From contig JACKJW010000007.1 in assembly GCA_020637755.1 (NCBI GenBank), positions 62,001 to 126,000 on the forward strand: a DNA stretch of 64,000 bases, in the 5' to 3' direction. Shown here in pieces: positions 1 to 10,948 of the stretch. Within the stretch, counting starts at the first letter, position 1. Every line of letters starts with the position of its first letter. The translations under genes were made by a program, and so were the position numbers. The stretch is from Brucellaceae bacterium. Its GTDB lineage: Bacteria; Pseudomonadota; Alphaproteobacteria; Rhizobiales; Rhizobiaceae. The notes below the pieces were generated by a model. That model was not told the origin of the DNA, did no database searches, and saw nothing but the letters and a program-made list of their open reading frames with translations.

Positions 1-1
1 G

Positions 2-1390
2 CGGGCATGGGGCGTGCCGATCTGCGTCTTCGCCGACGAGGAAGGCAATGTGCTGAAGGACGAGACCGTCAACGCGCGCATCCTGCAAGCCTTCGAGGCA
101 GAAGGGGCGGACGCCTGGTTTGCCCCCGGTGCCCGCGAGCGCTTCCTTGGCGAGCATGCGGGCGAGCCGTGGAAGCAGGTCACCGACATTCTCGATGTCT
201 GGTTTGATTCCGGCTGTACCCACACCTTCACGCTGGAAGATCGCCCGGACATGAAGTGGCCGGCCGATGTTTATCTCGAAGGCTCCGACCAGCATCGCGG
301 CTGGTTCCATTCCTCGCTGCTGGAAAGCTGCGGCACGCGCGGCCGCGCGCCCTATGACACTGTCATCACCCATGGCTTCACCATGGCCGAGGACGGCCGC
401 AAGATGTCCAAGTCTCTGGGCAACCAGGTCTTTCCGCAGGACGTGATGAAGGAATCGGGCGCCGATATCCTGCGTCTCTGGGTCATGACGACCGACTATT
501 GGGAAGACCAGCGCCTCGGCAAGGCGATCATCCAGACCAACATCGATGCCTATCGCAAGATGCGCAACACGATCCGCTGGATGCTGGGCACGCTCGCCCA
601 CGACGACGGCGCGCAAGTGCCGCTGGCCGACATGCCGGAGCTGGAGCGCCTCATGCTGCACCGGCTGGTGGAACTGAACCGCACCGTCAACGAAGGCTAC
701 GACAATTTCGATTTCAAGCGCATCGCCAAGACGCTGATCGATTTCATGGTGGTCGACCTGTCGGCCTTCTACTTCGACATCCGCAAGGATGCGCTCTATT
801 GCGATGCGCCGTCCTCGACGCGCCGCAAGGCCGCCGTGCAGGTGGTGCGCGTGCTGTTCGAGGCGCTGGTGAAGTGGCTGGCGCCCATGCTGCCCTTCAC
901 CACCGAGGAGGCCTGGCTCGACCGCCATCCCGAGGCCGTCTCGGTGCATCTGGAACAGTTCCCGGCCATCCCGGCGGAGTGGGAAGATGCCGCGCTCGCC
1001 GCCAAGTGGCGCAAGGTGCGCGCGGTGCGCCGTGTTGTTACCGGGGCGCTGGAACTGGAGCGCGCCGCCAAGACCATCGGCTCCTCGCTGGAGGCCGCAC
1101 CCTTTGTGCACATCACCGATGCGGAACTGAGGGCGGCCGTCGAGGGTCTCGACATGGCCGAAATCTGCATCACCTCCGGCCTGTCCGTGTCGGACAAGGA
1201 GGCACCCGCCGGGGCGTTCACGCTGGAGGATGTGAAGGGTGTGGCCGTGGTTCCGGCGCTGGCCAACGGCACCAAATGTGCCCGGTCGTGGCGCGTGACC
1301 GATGACGTCGGTGCCGATCCGGTCTGGCCCGATGTTTCCGCGCGCGATGCCATGGCCTTGGCCGAACTGAAGGCGCTCGGCCGTCTCTGA
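2..1390 (+). CDS. ileS: Isoleucyl-tRNA synthetase, 3' part (5' end outside window)
   Basis: This is the C-terminal part of cytoplasmic isoleucyl-tRNA synthetase, which charges tRNA-Ile. The reading frame is open from base 2 and enters with RAWGVPI, so the gene starts upstream of the window. The class I KMSKS signature (GRKMSKSLGN) lies near base 395, followed by the anticodon-binding domain (WMLGTLAHDDG onward) that ends at 1390. Only about 460 of the usual roughly 950-1000 residues are present, because of the window edge and not because of damage. Identification is secure from these motifs. Confidence 0.96.
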   Translation, partial: RAWGVPICVFADEEGNVLKDETVNARILQAFEAEGADAWFAPGARERFLGEHAGEPWKQVTDILDVWFDSGCTHTFTLEDRPDMKWPADVYLEGSDQHRGWFHSSLLESCGTRGRAPYDTVITHGFTMAEDGRKMSKSLGNQVFPQDVMKESGADILRLWVMTTDYWEDQRLGKAIIQTNIDAYRKMRNTIRWMLGTLAHDDGAQVPLADMPELERLMLHRLVELNRTVNEGYDNFDFKRIAKTLIDFMVVDLSAFYFDIRKDALYCDAPSSTRRKAAVQVVRVLFEALVKWLAPMLPFTTEEAWLDRHPEAVSVHLEQFPAIPAEWEDAALAAKWRKVRAVRRVVTGALELERAAKTIGSSLEAAPFVHITDAELRAAVEGLDMAEICITSGLSVSDKEAPAGAFTLEDVKGVAVVPALANGTKCARSWRVTDDVGADPVWPDVSARDAMALAELKALGRL

Positions 1391-1405
1391 CGGCCCGCCT
1401 GTCCA

Positions 1406-1427
1406 CGCCCGGTAACCGTTCCGGGCG
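1406..1427. terminator. GC-rich hairpin after ileS
   Basis: CGCCCGG (1406-1412) and CCGGGCG (1421-1427) form a perfect 7-bp stem with an 8-base loop just past the ileS stop. No T-tract follows, so it is only a weak terminator candidate. The rest of the gap to 1585 shows nothing else I recognise. Confidence 0.3.
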
Positions 1428-1585
1428 GGGATCGTTGCCCGCGCGCCGCACTTGCGGTAAATAAGCACCCGGTTTCGGGCGGCCATCTTATTGCCGGATT
1501 GTGCGTTCATCGCCCTTGGGCGAAAATCGCCGCTTGAATGATCGGCGCCCCTTGAGTGCGGGCGCAGCGAAAGGGACGGGTAGAC

Positions 1586-2287
1586 ATGGTTGGCACTTCG
1601 ATTCCCAGGGCCGCTGCCGCACGCATGCTGGTGGGCGCTGTCGCCCTTGGCGCGCTTGCGGGCTGCCAGGGCACGCCGACCTACGGCACCGGCACCCGTG
1701 CCGACAAGCAGCTCATGGAAGACCTGACCGGTATCGTCTCGATCACACCCAAGCGCGGGCCGAAGATCGATTACGAGCCGCGCCCCGAGCTGGTAAAGCC
1801 GGCCGACGCCAACGCGCTTCCCGCCCCGCAGGAGAGCATCACCGCTTCGGCCGCCGAAAACGGTGCCTGGCCAGAGTCGCCGGAAGAGCGCCGCAAGCGC
1901 CTGCGCGAATACGGCACGGAAAACCGCGATTCCCCGAACTACAAGCCGCTCGTGCGCTCCGGCCGCGAGGAAGATCCCGATGCCCCGATGATCACCTCGC
2001 CGGCGGCAGCGGATCGCGGCCAGTACGTCAACAACGTGACTTCGGCGACGGCCTACAATCGTGACCAGCAGGCCGACTACCGTGCGCGCCAGCAGTTGAG
2101 CCAGCAGGGCTATGCCGATCGCCGCACCTACCTCTCCGAGCCGCCGCTGGAATACCGCCAGCCCGCCCCCGGCGCGTCAGCCGATGAACTGGGTGAGGAC
2201 GAGGACAAGAAGGAACGCCGCCTGAAGGCGGAGTCGCGCAAGAATTCCGGCAAGAAGAGCTGGCGCGACTTTCTTCCCTGGAACTGA
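1586..2287 (+). CDS. Putative outer-membrane or periplasmic lipoprotein
   Basis: The protein has 233 residues and a clear lipoprotein signal: a basic N-terminus, a hydrophobic stretch (MLVGAVALGALAG) and the lipobox LAGC, giving a lipidated cysteine near residue 29. I chose ATG 1586 over the GTG at 1556 because the signal peptide starts properly there. The mature part is hydrophilic, rich in Arg, Glu and Pro, probably disordered, and ends in a basic KKSWRDFLPWN tail. It lies between ileS and tadA, as in many Hyphomicrobiales. Lipidation is well supported. The function is not known to me. Confidence 0.8.
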   Translation: MVGTSIPRAAAARMLVGAVALGALAGCQGTPTYGTGTRADKQLMEDLTGIVSITPKRGPKIDYEPRPELVKPADANALPAPQESITASAAENGAWPESPEERRKRLREYGTENRDSPNYKPLVRSGREEDPDAPMITSPAAADRGQYVNNVTSATAYNRDQQADYRARQQLSQQGYADRRTYLSEPPLEYRQPAPGASADELGEDEDKKERRLKAESRKNSGKKSWRDFLPWN

Positions 2288-2322
2288 CGGCTGCCTGTCC
2301 GGATTCGGCCTGAGCGCCGGTC

Positions 2323-2778
2323 TCAGCGCCTGTCGCGAAAGAAATCCTTGAGCAGCGCGGCAGCCTCCCGCTCCGCGAAGCCCGGATAGACCTCCGGCGC
2401 ATGGTGGCACGTGGGTTGCGCGAAAAACCGCCCGCCGTTAGTCACAGCCCCGCCCTTGGGATCTTCCGCCCCGAAATAGACCCGGCGCAGCCGCGCAAAC
2501 GAGATCGCCCCCGCGCACATGGCGCAGGGCTCCAGTGTCACATGCAGGTCGGCACCGGTCAGCCGCTCCTGGCCCAGCGCCGCGCAGGCCGCGCGGATCG
2601 CCAGCATCTCCGCATGGGCCGTTGGGTCGTTCAACTCGCGTGTCCGGTTGCCTGCGCGCGCGATCACGTTGCCCTCCAGCACGATCACCGCGCCGACCGG
2701 CACTTCGCCACGCTGAGCTGCCGCACGCGCCTCTTCCAGCGCGGTCTCCATGGGGCTCGAAGGCGCGTCACCGGGCAT
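2323..2778 (-). CDS. tadA: tRNA-specific adenosine deaminase TadA
   Basis: TadA deaminates adenosine 34 to inosine in the anticodon of tRNA-Arg(ACG). Zinc-site motifs of the cytidine deaminase fold are visible: HAE (His55, catalytic Glu57) and PCAMC (Cys85, Cys88). The start at 2778 gives 151 residues, the usual length; 2751 (METALEEAR) is an alternative, and the upstream extension to 2841 would run into the divergent rluB leader. It is transcribed divergently from the pseudouridine synthase gene, so the roughly 70-bp gap must hold both promoters. Confidence 0.92.
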   Translation of the reverse strand: MPGDAPSSPMETALEEARAAAQRGEVPVGAVIVLEGNVIARAGNRTRELNDPTAHAEMLAIRAACAALGQERLTGADLHVTLEPCAMCAGAISFARLRRVYFGAEDPKGGAVTNGGRFFAQPTCHHAPEVYPGFAEREAAALLKDFFRDRR

Positions 2779-2845
2779 GTGCACTCTTTTCTCTCGCAAG
2801 GCTCTCATCCATTTGTTAGGTAGCCGCACCACCGGAAACAATCAA

Positions 2846-4600
<1,755 letters not shown>

Positions 4601-4602
4601 CC

Positions 4603-5157
4603 ATGCGCATCGTCGGCGGCACATTTCGGGGCCGCGCGCTGGCCGCGCCGAAATCCAATGACATCCGCCCGACGACCGACCGCACGCGCGAAGCCCTGTT
4701 CAACATCCTCGCCCATGCCCATGGCGATGTGCTGGACGGTGCGCGGGTGCTCGACCTCTTTTCCGGCACCGGCGCGCTCGGCCTTGAAGCCTTGTCGCGC
4801 GGAGCGTCATCAGCACTTTTCGTCGAACCGTCGGCTGAAGGCCGCGGCCTGCTGCGCACCAACATCGAGGCGCTCGGTCTTCAGGGCCGCGCCCGCATCT
4901 TCCGCCGCGACGCCACTGATCTGGGCGCGGTCGGCACAATGGAGCCCTTCACGCTGCTGTTTGCCGATCCGCCCTATGGCAAGGGCCTCGGCGAACGGGC
5001 ACTCGCTTCCGCGCTGGCCGGAGGCTGGCTGAAACCCGGAGCGCTCTGCCTCGTCGAGGAAGATGCCAAGGCGCCTTTCGACGCAGAAGGCTTCACGCTG
5101 CTTGACGAGCGCAACTGGGGCGGCACGGTGATGCGCTTCCTTGCCGCACCCGGTTGA
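4603..5157 (+). CDS. rsmD: 16S rRNA (guanine966-N2)-methyltransferase RsmD
   Basis: RsmD methylates N2 of G966 in 16S rRNA using S-adenosylmethionine. The 184-residue protein starts with the family hallmark MRIVGGTFRGR, has the SAM-binding loop DLFSGTGALGLEAL near residue 48 and the catalytic DPPY motif at residues 122-125. It begins two bases after the rluB stop, so the two rRNA modification genes are almost certainly one transcript. Length and motifs fit the family. Confidence 0.93.
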   Translation: MRIVGGTFRGRALAAPKSNDIRPTTDRTREALFNILAHAHGDVLDGARVLDLFSGTGALGLEALSRGASSALFVEPSAEGRGLLRTNIEALGLQGRARIFRRDATDLGAVGTMEPFTLLFADPPYGKGLGERALASALAGGWLKPGALCLVEEDAKAPFDAEGFTLLDERNWGGTVMRFLAAPG

Positions 5158-5174
5158 TGGGCTCCTGCTGCCTG

Positions 5175-5200
5175 CCAACATGACGAAGAATTCATGTTGG
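5175..5200 (+). terminator. Candidate terminator hairpin after rsmD
   Basis: CCAACATGA (5175-5183) pairs perfectly with TCATGTTGG (5192-5200) around an 8-base loop, 17 bases past the rsmD stop. The downstream tail (TCCTGTTTGT) is only partly T-rich. Confidence 0.45.
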
Positions 5201-5278
5201 TCCTGTTTGTCGCGCCACAGTTGCGCCCTATAGTCGCCAAATCATTCCGTGGCTTGCAGGGCTGGAGGTTATCGCCGC

Positions 5279-6676
5279 ATGACTGGAATTTTCCGCAGGA
5301 CGCTGACTGCGCTCGCGCTCGGTTCGGCACTGGCTACGGCCGGGTTTGCTCCGGCAATCGCACTGGCCGATCAGGCCAAACCGGCCGTTTCGTCTACCGG
5401 GCAGCAAAAGGTGTCGACCTTCATGCTCGACAATGGCATGCAGGTCGTCGTCATCCCGGATCACCGCGCCCCCGTCGTCACCCACATGGTCTGGTACAAG
5501 ATCGGCGGTGCAGACGAGGCTCCCGGAAAATCGGGCATCGCCCATTTTTTTGAACACCTGATGTTCAAGGGCACGAAAAACCATCCCGGCGGCGCGTTTT
5601 CCCGCGCGGTCTCCGAGATCGGCGGGCAGGAAAACGCCTTCACCTCCGATGACTACACCGCCTATTTCCAGAAGGTGGCGCCCGGCGCGCTGGCAACCAT
5701 GATGGCCTTCGAGGCGGACCGCATGCACAATCTGATCCTGACCGACGACGTGATCGGCCCGGAACGCGATGTCATTCTTGAAGAGCGCAACATGCGCGTG
5801 GAAAACGATCCGTCCGCGCTGCTGTCGGAGGAAATCGACGCCACGCTGTTCCAGAACCACCCCTACCGTATCCCCGTGATCGGCTGGAAACACGAGATCG
5901 AGAAGCTCAACCGCGCCGACGCAACCGATTTCTACACGCGCTACTACGCGCCCAACAACGCCGTGCTGGTGGTTGCCGGCGACGTGGATGCCGACACCGT
6001 GCGCAAGCTGGCCGGCGAGACCTACGGCAAGGTGCCGCGCGGGCCGGACCTGCCGCCCCGTGTACGTCCCGAAGAGCCCGAGCAGAACACGGCGCGCAGC
6101 GTGACGATCCGCGATCCCCGCGTGTCCGTGCCGAGCTATCAGGTCAATTGGGTCGTGCCCTCCTACAACCGCGCCAAACCCGGCGAGGGCGAAGCGCTCG
6201 ACCTCCTGGCAGACGTGCTGGGTGGCGGCCTGCGCTCGCGCCTCTACCAGCAGCTTGTCGTGAAAAAGGGCATCGCTTCGTCTACCGGGGCCTGGTACCA
6301 GGGCGATGCGCTGGATGCCTCCCGCTTTGTCTCCTATGGCGCGCCACGCGGCGCCGCCACGCTCGACGAGGTGGAAAAGGCGATCCTCGCCGAGATCGCC
6401 GACATCGCAGAAAACGGCATCAGTGCCGAAGAACTCGACAAGGCGAAAAAGCGCTCCATCAAGCAGCTCGTGTTCTCGCGTGACGACCAGTCTGGCATGG
6501 CGCGCCTCTACGGCACGCTGCTGACGACCGGCGGCAAGGTCGAGGACGTTGATACCTGGCCGGACCGGGTGCGCGCCGTCACGCCGGAACAGGTGCAGCA
6601 GGCCGCGCGGGAATACCTGAAGACCAGCCGCTCGGTGAGCGGATACATGCTGCCGCCTGAAGACCGGAAATCCTGA
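5279..6676 (+). CDS. Periplasmic M16-family zinc peptidase (catalytic member)
   Basis: This is a pitrilysin/processing-peptidase-type zinc protease of 465 residues. A signal peptide (FRRTLTALALGSALATAG, cut after about residue 30) sends it to the periplasm. The inverted zinc motif HFFEH (His89, Glu92, His93) is intact and a distal Glu ligand is expected in VILEERNM. The C-terminal half carries the inactive M16 repeat. ATG 5279 follows a GGAGG and places the signal peptide at the N-terminus. It is followed two bases later by a second M16 gene, the usual active/inactive pair of this family. The substrate is unknown. Confidence 0.9.
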   Translation: MTGIFRRTLTALALGSALATAGFAPAIALADQAKPAVSSTGQQKVSTFMLDNGMQVVVIPDHRAPVVTHMVWYKIGGADEAPGKSGIAHFFEHLMFKGTKNHPGGAFSRAVSEIGGQENAFTSDDYTAYFQKVAPGALATMMAFEADRMHNLILTDDVIGPERDVILEERNMRVENDPSALLSEEIDATLFQNHPYRIPVIGWKHEIEKLNRADATDFYTRYYAPNNAVLVVAGDVDADTVRKLAGETYGKVPRGPDLPPRVRPEEPEQNTARSVTIRDPRVSVPSYQVNWVVPSYNRAKPGEGEALDLLADVLGGGLRSRLYQQLVVKKGIASSTGAWYQGDALDASRFVSYGAPRGAATLDEVEKAILAEIADIAENGISAEELDKAKKRSIKQLVFSRDDQSGMARLYGTLLTTGGKVEDVDTWPDRVRAVTPEQVQQAAREYLKTSRSVSGYMLPPEDRKS

Positions 6677-6678
6677 GG

Positions 6679-8028
6679 ATGAACCCCATGACCAATCCCA
6701 AGGCCAAGGGCCTCTCTGCATTTTTCCTGTTGGTGGTGCTCGTCGCCGCAAGCCCGGTTCTGGCCGCTGTGAAGGTGCAATCCGTCACCTCGCCCAAGGG
6801 CGTCACCGCATGGTTGGTCGAGGATTATTCCGTGCCGATTGTCACGGTGCGCTTTTCCTTCCGCGGCGGCACCACGCAGGATCCCGCCGGCAAGGAGGGC
6901 ATGTCGAACCTGATCACCGGCCTGTTCGACGAAGGCGCCGGCGACATGGATTCCGACGCCTTCCAGGAAGCACTGGAGGATTCCGGCGCCGAGATGAGCT
7001 TCAGCGAGGGAGCCGACTCCATCGAAGGCAGCTTCCGCACGCTCGCCGAAACGCGCGATCAGTCGGTTGCCCTGCTGAAACTGGCCGTCAATAGCCCCCG
7101 CTTTGACCAGGCGCCGGTTGATCGCATCCGCGACCAGATCGTCTCGGGCATCGAGTCCGAGGCGCGCGATCCCTCGACCATCGCCAAGTTTGCCTGGAAC
7201 GAGAATGTCTATAGCGGACACCCCTACGCCCGCCGCTCCGAAGGCACGCCCGAAACCCTGGCCGCCATCACACCGGCCGACCTCAAAGCCTTCCACAAGG
7301 CGCAGTTCGCGCGCGCAAACCTGCATGTCGGCGTTGTCGGTGCCATTGATCCGGAGGCCTTGAAGGCGCTGCTGGACGATGTGTTCGGCGGCCTTCCGGA
7401 AAAGCCCGAGCAGATGGCCGTAACCCAGGCGACGCCGAAGTTCGGCCAGAACCTCGCCGTCGACTACGACCTTCCGCAGACCACCATCCGGCTCGCATTT
7501 CCCGGCCTGAAACGCTCCGATCCGGACTTCTATGCCGCCTACGTGATGAACCACATTCTCGGCGGCGGGTCCTTCACCTCGCGCCTTTACACCGAGGTGC
7601 GCGAAAAGCGCGGCCTCGCCTACGGCATCAATTCCTGGCTTTCCACTCGCGACTATTCCAATGAATTGCAGATTTCGACCGCCACGCGCTCCGACCGTGC
7701 CGCCGAAACGCTGCAGGTGATCCGCGACGAGGTGGCCAAGATGGCCGCCGAGGGACCGACCCAGCAGGAACTGGATGAGGCCAAGAAATACATCATCAAT
7801 TCCTATGCGGTCGCCAATTTCGATTCCTCCTCCTCCATCGCCGAAACTCTGGTCGCGGTGCAGGAACAAGACCTCGGCATCACCTATTTCGAGGACCGGG
7901 AACGCCTGATCGGGCAGGTGACGCTTGACCAGGCCAAGGCGGAAGCCGTGAAACTGTTGTCTGCCACGCCGGTCATCATGCTGGTCGGGCCGCAGGCCGC
8001 ACCCGAAACGCCCAAGAAGGACGGGTGA
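6679..8028 (+). CDS. M16-family peptidase-like protein lacking the zinc motif
   Basis: This 449-residue partner of the preceding protease has a hydrophobic N-terminal signal (AFFLLVVLVAASPVLA). Where the catalytic member has HFFEH, this one reads GMSNLITGLFDEGA, so it cannot bind zinc there. The C-terminal YTEVREKRGLAYGI contains the Arg/Tyr pair that helps form the substrate cavity in heterodimeric M16 enzymes. By analogy with mitochondrial processing peptidase it is probably the non-catalytic subunit. The gene is intact and translationally close to its partner, so it is not a pseudogene. Confidence 0.88.
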   Translation: MNPMTNPKAKGLSAFFLLVVLVAASPVLAAVKVQSVTSPKGVTAWLVEDYSVPIVTVRFSFRGGTTQDPAGKEGMSNLITGLFDEGAGDMDSDAFQEALEDSGAEMSFSEGADSIEGSFRTLAETRDQSVALLKLAVNSPRFDQAPVDRIRDQIVSGIESEARDPSTIAKFAWNENVYSGHPYARRSEGTPETLAAITPADLKAFHKAQFARANLHVGVVGAIDPEALKALLDDVFGGLPEKPEQMAVTQATPKFGQNLAVDYDLPQTTIRLAFPGLKRSDPDFYAAYVMNHILGGGSFTSRLYTEVREKRGLAYGINSWLSTRDYSNELQISTATRSDRAAETLQVIRDEVAKMAAEGPTQQELDEAKKYIINSYAVANFDSSSSIAETLVAVQEQDLGITYFEDRERLIGQVTLDQAKAEAVKLLSATPVIMLVGPQAAPETPKKDG

Positions 8029-8038
8029 GGGGGACGCG

Positions 8039-9001
8039 GTGACAGCGGCACGGGCCAAAAAGGGTGCCAGGGGTGCGGACGAAGTGAAGCCGGATACGGC
8101 TGGATTGCCGCCTGTTCCGGCCGGCTTGCCGCGCATCGCGGTGGCCTTTGGCGGCGGCGGGGCACGCGGGCTTGCCCATATCCATGTGATCCGTGAACTC
8201 GATGCGCTCGGCATTCGCCCGGTCGCCATTTCCGGCTCGTCCATTGGCGCCATCATGGGCTCGGCCATGGCAGCCGGCATGACAGGCGATGCCATCTTTG
8301 ATCACGCGCGCTCGGTGCTTTCGGACAAGGCCGAAGCGGCCAGCCGCCTGTGGCGCTCCCGTCCGGCGAGCTTTTCGGAGATGATGTCCAAGGGCATTCG
8401 CTTCTCGCAATTCAACATCGAGAACATCCTGCGGTCTTTTCTGCCCGGCACGATCCCGGCCACCTTCGAGGAATTGTCGATTCCGCTGACCGTCACCGCC
8501 ACGGACTATTACGGCCATTCGCTGACGCTGTTCCGGGAAGGCGAGCTTCTGTCGGCAGTGGCGGCCTCGGCGGCCATTCCGGCACTGTTCCGGCCCGTGA
8601 AGCGCGACGGGCGCCTGCTGATTGACGGCGGAATCTACAACCCCGTGCCCTTCGATGTCTTCGGCGATGCCGCCGATATCGTGATCGCCATTGACGTGGT
8701 GGGGGCACCAGAGGAAACCGGCAAGCACCCGTCCTCCATTGATTTCATGTTCGGCGCCACACAACTGATGATGCAGTCGATCATCACCATGAAGACGGCG
8801 ACCCATCCCCCCGCGATCCTGCTGCGCCCGCCAGTCTCGAAATTCCGTGCGCTCGATTTCCTGAAGATCGAGCAGGTGCTGGCAATCACCGAGCCGGTGC
8901 GCCGCGACCTGCGCTCCGCCATCGCGGGAAAGATCCCGGCACTGGCAGAACGTGCCAGTGCGCTCAACGCACTCGAAAAGCGTGAAACTGCAGACGCCTG
9001 A
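8039..9001 (+). CDS. Patatin-like phospholipase (RssA type)
   Basis: The 320-residue protein is a predicted serine lipid hydrolase with a Ser-Asp dyad. It shows the oxyanion loop GGGGARG near residue 40, the nucleophile elbow GSSIG near residue 63 and the DGG motif with the catalytic Asp near residue 200. There is no signal peptide, so it should be cytoplasmic or peripheral on the inner membrane. The GTG start at 8039 lies ten bases after the M16 stop, suggesting co-transcription. The physiological lipid is unknown. Confidence 0.85.
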   Translation: MTAARAKKGARGADEVKPDTAGLPPVPAGLPRIAVAFGGGGARGLAHIHVIRELDALGIRPVAISGSSIGAIMGSAMAAGMTGDAIFDHARSVLSDKAEAASRLWRSRPASFSEMMSKGIRFSQFNIENILRSFLPGTIPATFEELSIPLTVTATDYYGHSLTLFREGELLSAVAASAAIPALFRPVKRDGRLLIDGGIYNPVPFDVFGDAADIVIAIDVVGAPEETGKHPSSIDFMFGATQLMMQSIITMKTATHPPAILLRPPVSKFRALDFLKIEQVLAITEPVRRDLRSAIAGKIPALAERASALNALEKRETADA

Positions 9002-9009
9002 AGGCGCCT

Positions 9010-10824
9010 TCATGCGGCATCTTCATCCTCGCGCCCGGCTGCGTCATGGTCGATGCGGGTGCCTTCGCGCTGCGGCTTGATGAGCGGTTCCGGCGTAACC
9101 GGGCGGGTGTGGAGCCTGTCGCTTCCCGCATAGATGCCTTCGACCTGCTGGATGGCAAGACGCTCCTCGTCGCGCTTGCGCACGTCGCTGGCGATTGCCA
9201 GCGCATCGTCTTCGCCGGTGCCGAGGGCCTCCAGCGTCTTGCGGCCGAACAGCAGCCCGCTCTCGAAGGTTTCGCGGGCTTCATAATCCACGCCGCGTGC
9301 CCTCAGCGCCAGCGTATGTGCCCGGTCATAGGCACGGGTATAGATGCGCGCATTGGGATATTCGGCCTGGATCAGGTCGATGATCTTGTCGGTGGTCCCT
9401 TTCTTGTGGGTGCAGACTGCGACGATCTTGGCGCGGCGGATTCCGGCCGCTTCCAGCACATCCTTGCGGGTTCCGTCACCGAAATAGATGCGGAAACCGA
9501 ATTTCTGTGCGGCGCGGACCCGTTCGGCGGAATGGTCGATGATCGTCACGTCGCTGCCGCCTGCAAGCAATATCTGCGAGGCGATCTGTCCGAAGCGCGA
9601 AAAGCCGATCATCAGCACGTCCGATCCGGCATCTTCGAAATTTTCCTCCATTTCCTCGGGCTTTTGCCGCTTCAAGAACAGCGGCGTCAGGCGCATCACC
9701 AGCGGGGTAAGCGCCATGGAAAGCGTGATGACCGCCACCAGCATGGAGGCGGTGGACCGGTCGAAGAGACCGGATGCGGCCGCCGTGGAGAACAGCACGA
9801 AACCGAACTCGCCGCCCTGCGGGATGAGGAGGGCCACGCGCACGGCCACATCATGCGACGTGCCGAACAGCCGCGTGACAAGATAGTTGATGATCGCCTT
9901 GGCGACGAGCAGGCCGATGGTGGCCGCCGCCAGCAGCGGCAGGTTGTTCCAGATCACATCGAGGTCCACCGACAGGCCGACCGCAATGAAGAACAGGCCA
10001 AGCAGTATGCCGCGGAAGGGTTCGATATCGGCTTCCAGTTCATGGCGGTAACTGGATTCCGACAGCATCACGCCGGCAAGAAACGCGCCCATGGCCATCG
10101 AAAGCCCGGCCCATTGCATGAGCATACCGGCACCGAGAACGAGGAAAAGCGCCGTGGCGATCATCACCTCGCGCGCGCCCGTGTCGCCGATGAAGCGAAA
10201 GACAGGATTGAGCAGGTAGCGTCCTGCCAGAACGACAAAGGCAATGGCCGCCAGTGCAATTGCCACATCGGCCCACACATTGCCTTTGACGTCCGGCGCA
10301 TAGGGCGCAAGGAACGCGGCCAGTGCCAGAAGTGGCGCAATGGCGAGATCCTGGAAGAGCAGGATGGAAAATGCCGTCTGCCCGTGACGGCGGTTCGTGT
10401 CCCCGGCTTCCTCCAGCAATTGCATGGCAAAGGCGGTGGACGACAGCGCCAGCCCGAAGCCGATGATCAGCGCAGCAGGCCGCGGCAGACCGAACAGCCA
10501 GACCCCGGCCGCAAACAGCACGAGGCCTGTCAATAGCACCTGCGCCAGCCCAAGCCCGAAAATGTCGCGCCGCATGGCCCACAGCCGCGAAGGCTTCAGC
10601 TCAAGGCCGATGATGAACAGCAGGAACACAACGCCAAGCTCTGCGACATGCAGAACCTCTTCGGCATCGGCGATGCGCTGCGCGACCGGCCCGATCACGA
10701 TCCCGGCTGCCAGATAGCCCAGCACTGTGCCAAGCCCGATCCGCTTGAAGAGCGGAGCAGCGATGACGGCCCCGCCAAGCAGGATCAGCGCCTCGGTGTA
10801 GAGCGTGACGGGTTCTGCTGCCAT
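9010..10824 (-). CDS. CPA2-type monovalent cation/proton antiporter with TrkA-N domain (KefB/KefC-like)
   Basis: The protein has about 604 residues in two parts. A hydrophobic antiporter domain of roughly 12 membrane helices starts with YTEALILLGGAVIAAPLF and fills the first 390 residues. A cytoplasmic nucleotide-binding TrkA-N domain follows (VLMIGFSRFGQIASQ). Kef systems release K+ in exchange for H+ during electrophile stress, gated by glutathione conjugates. I chose ATG 10824 (MAAEPVTLYTEA); the frame is open to 11100, but that part would overlap the divergent pmbA gene and lacks membrane character. No KefF/KefG ancillary gene is adjacent. Confidence 0.85.
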   Translation of the reverse strand: MAAEPVTLYTEALILLGGAVIAAPLFKRIGLGTVLGYLAAGIVIGPVAQRIADAEEVLHVAELGVVFLLFIIGLELKPSRLWAMRRDIFGLGLAQVLLTGLVLFAAGVWLFGLPRPAALIIGFGLALSSTAFAMQLLEEAGDTNRRHGQTAFSILLFQDLAIAPLLALAAFLAPYAPDVKGNVWADVAIALAAIAFVVLAGRYLLNPVFRFIGDTGAREVMIATALFLVLGAGMLMQWAGLSMAMGAFLAGVMLSESSYRHELEADIEPFRGILLGLFFIAVGLSVDLDVIWNNLPLLAAATIGLLVAKAIINYLVTRLFGTSHDVAVRVALLIPQGGEFGFVLFSTAAASGLFDRSTASMLVAVITLSMALTPLVMRLTPLFLKRQKPEEMEENFEDAGSDVLMIGFSRFGQIASQILLAGGSDVTIIDHSAERVRAAQKFGFRIYFGDGTRKDVLEAAGIRRAKIVAVCTHKKGTTDKIIDLIQAEYPNARIYTRAYDRAHTLALRARGVDYEARETFESGLLFGRKTLEALGTGEDDALAIASDVRKRDEERLAIQQVEGIYAGSDRLHTRPVTPEPLIKPQREGTRIDHDAAGREDEDAA

Positions 10825-10948
10825 GTCCTCTCGATCCGCTGTTTTGGCTGACTGCCATTGAACATCCCGCCCAACGCAAATAGATGATGCGTTGGGCGTT
10901 TCCAACTGCGCCGCCCCTTTCGAGACCCGATCTAACATGGAACGCGAG

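Noticed and set aside
6679..8028. Second M16 gene as a pseudogene because HxxEH is missing
   Set aside because: The frame is intact and zinc-less partners are the normal state for one half of M16 pairs.
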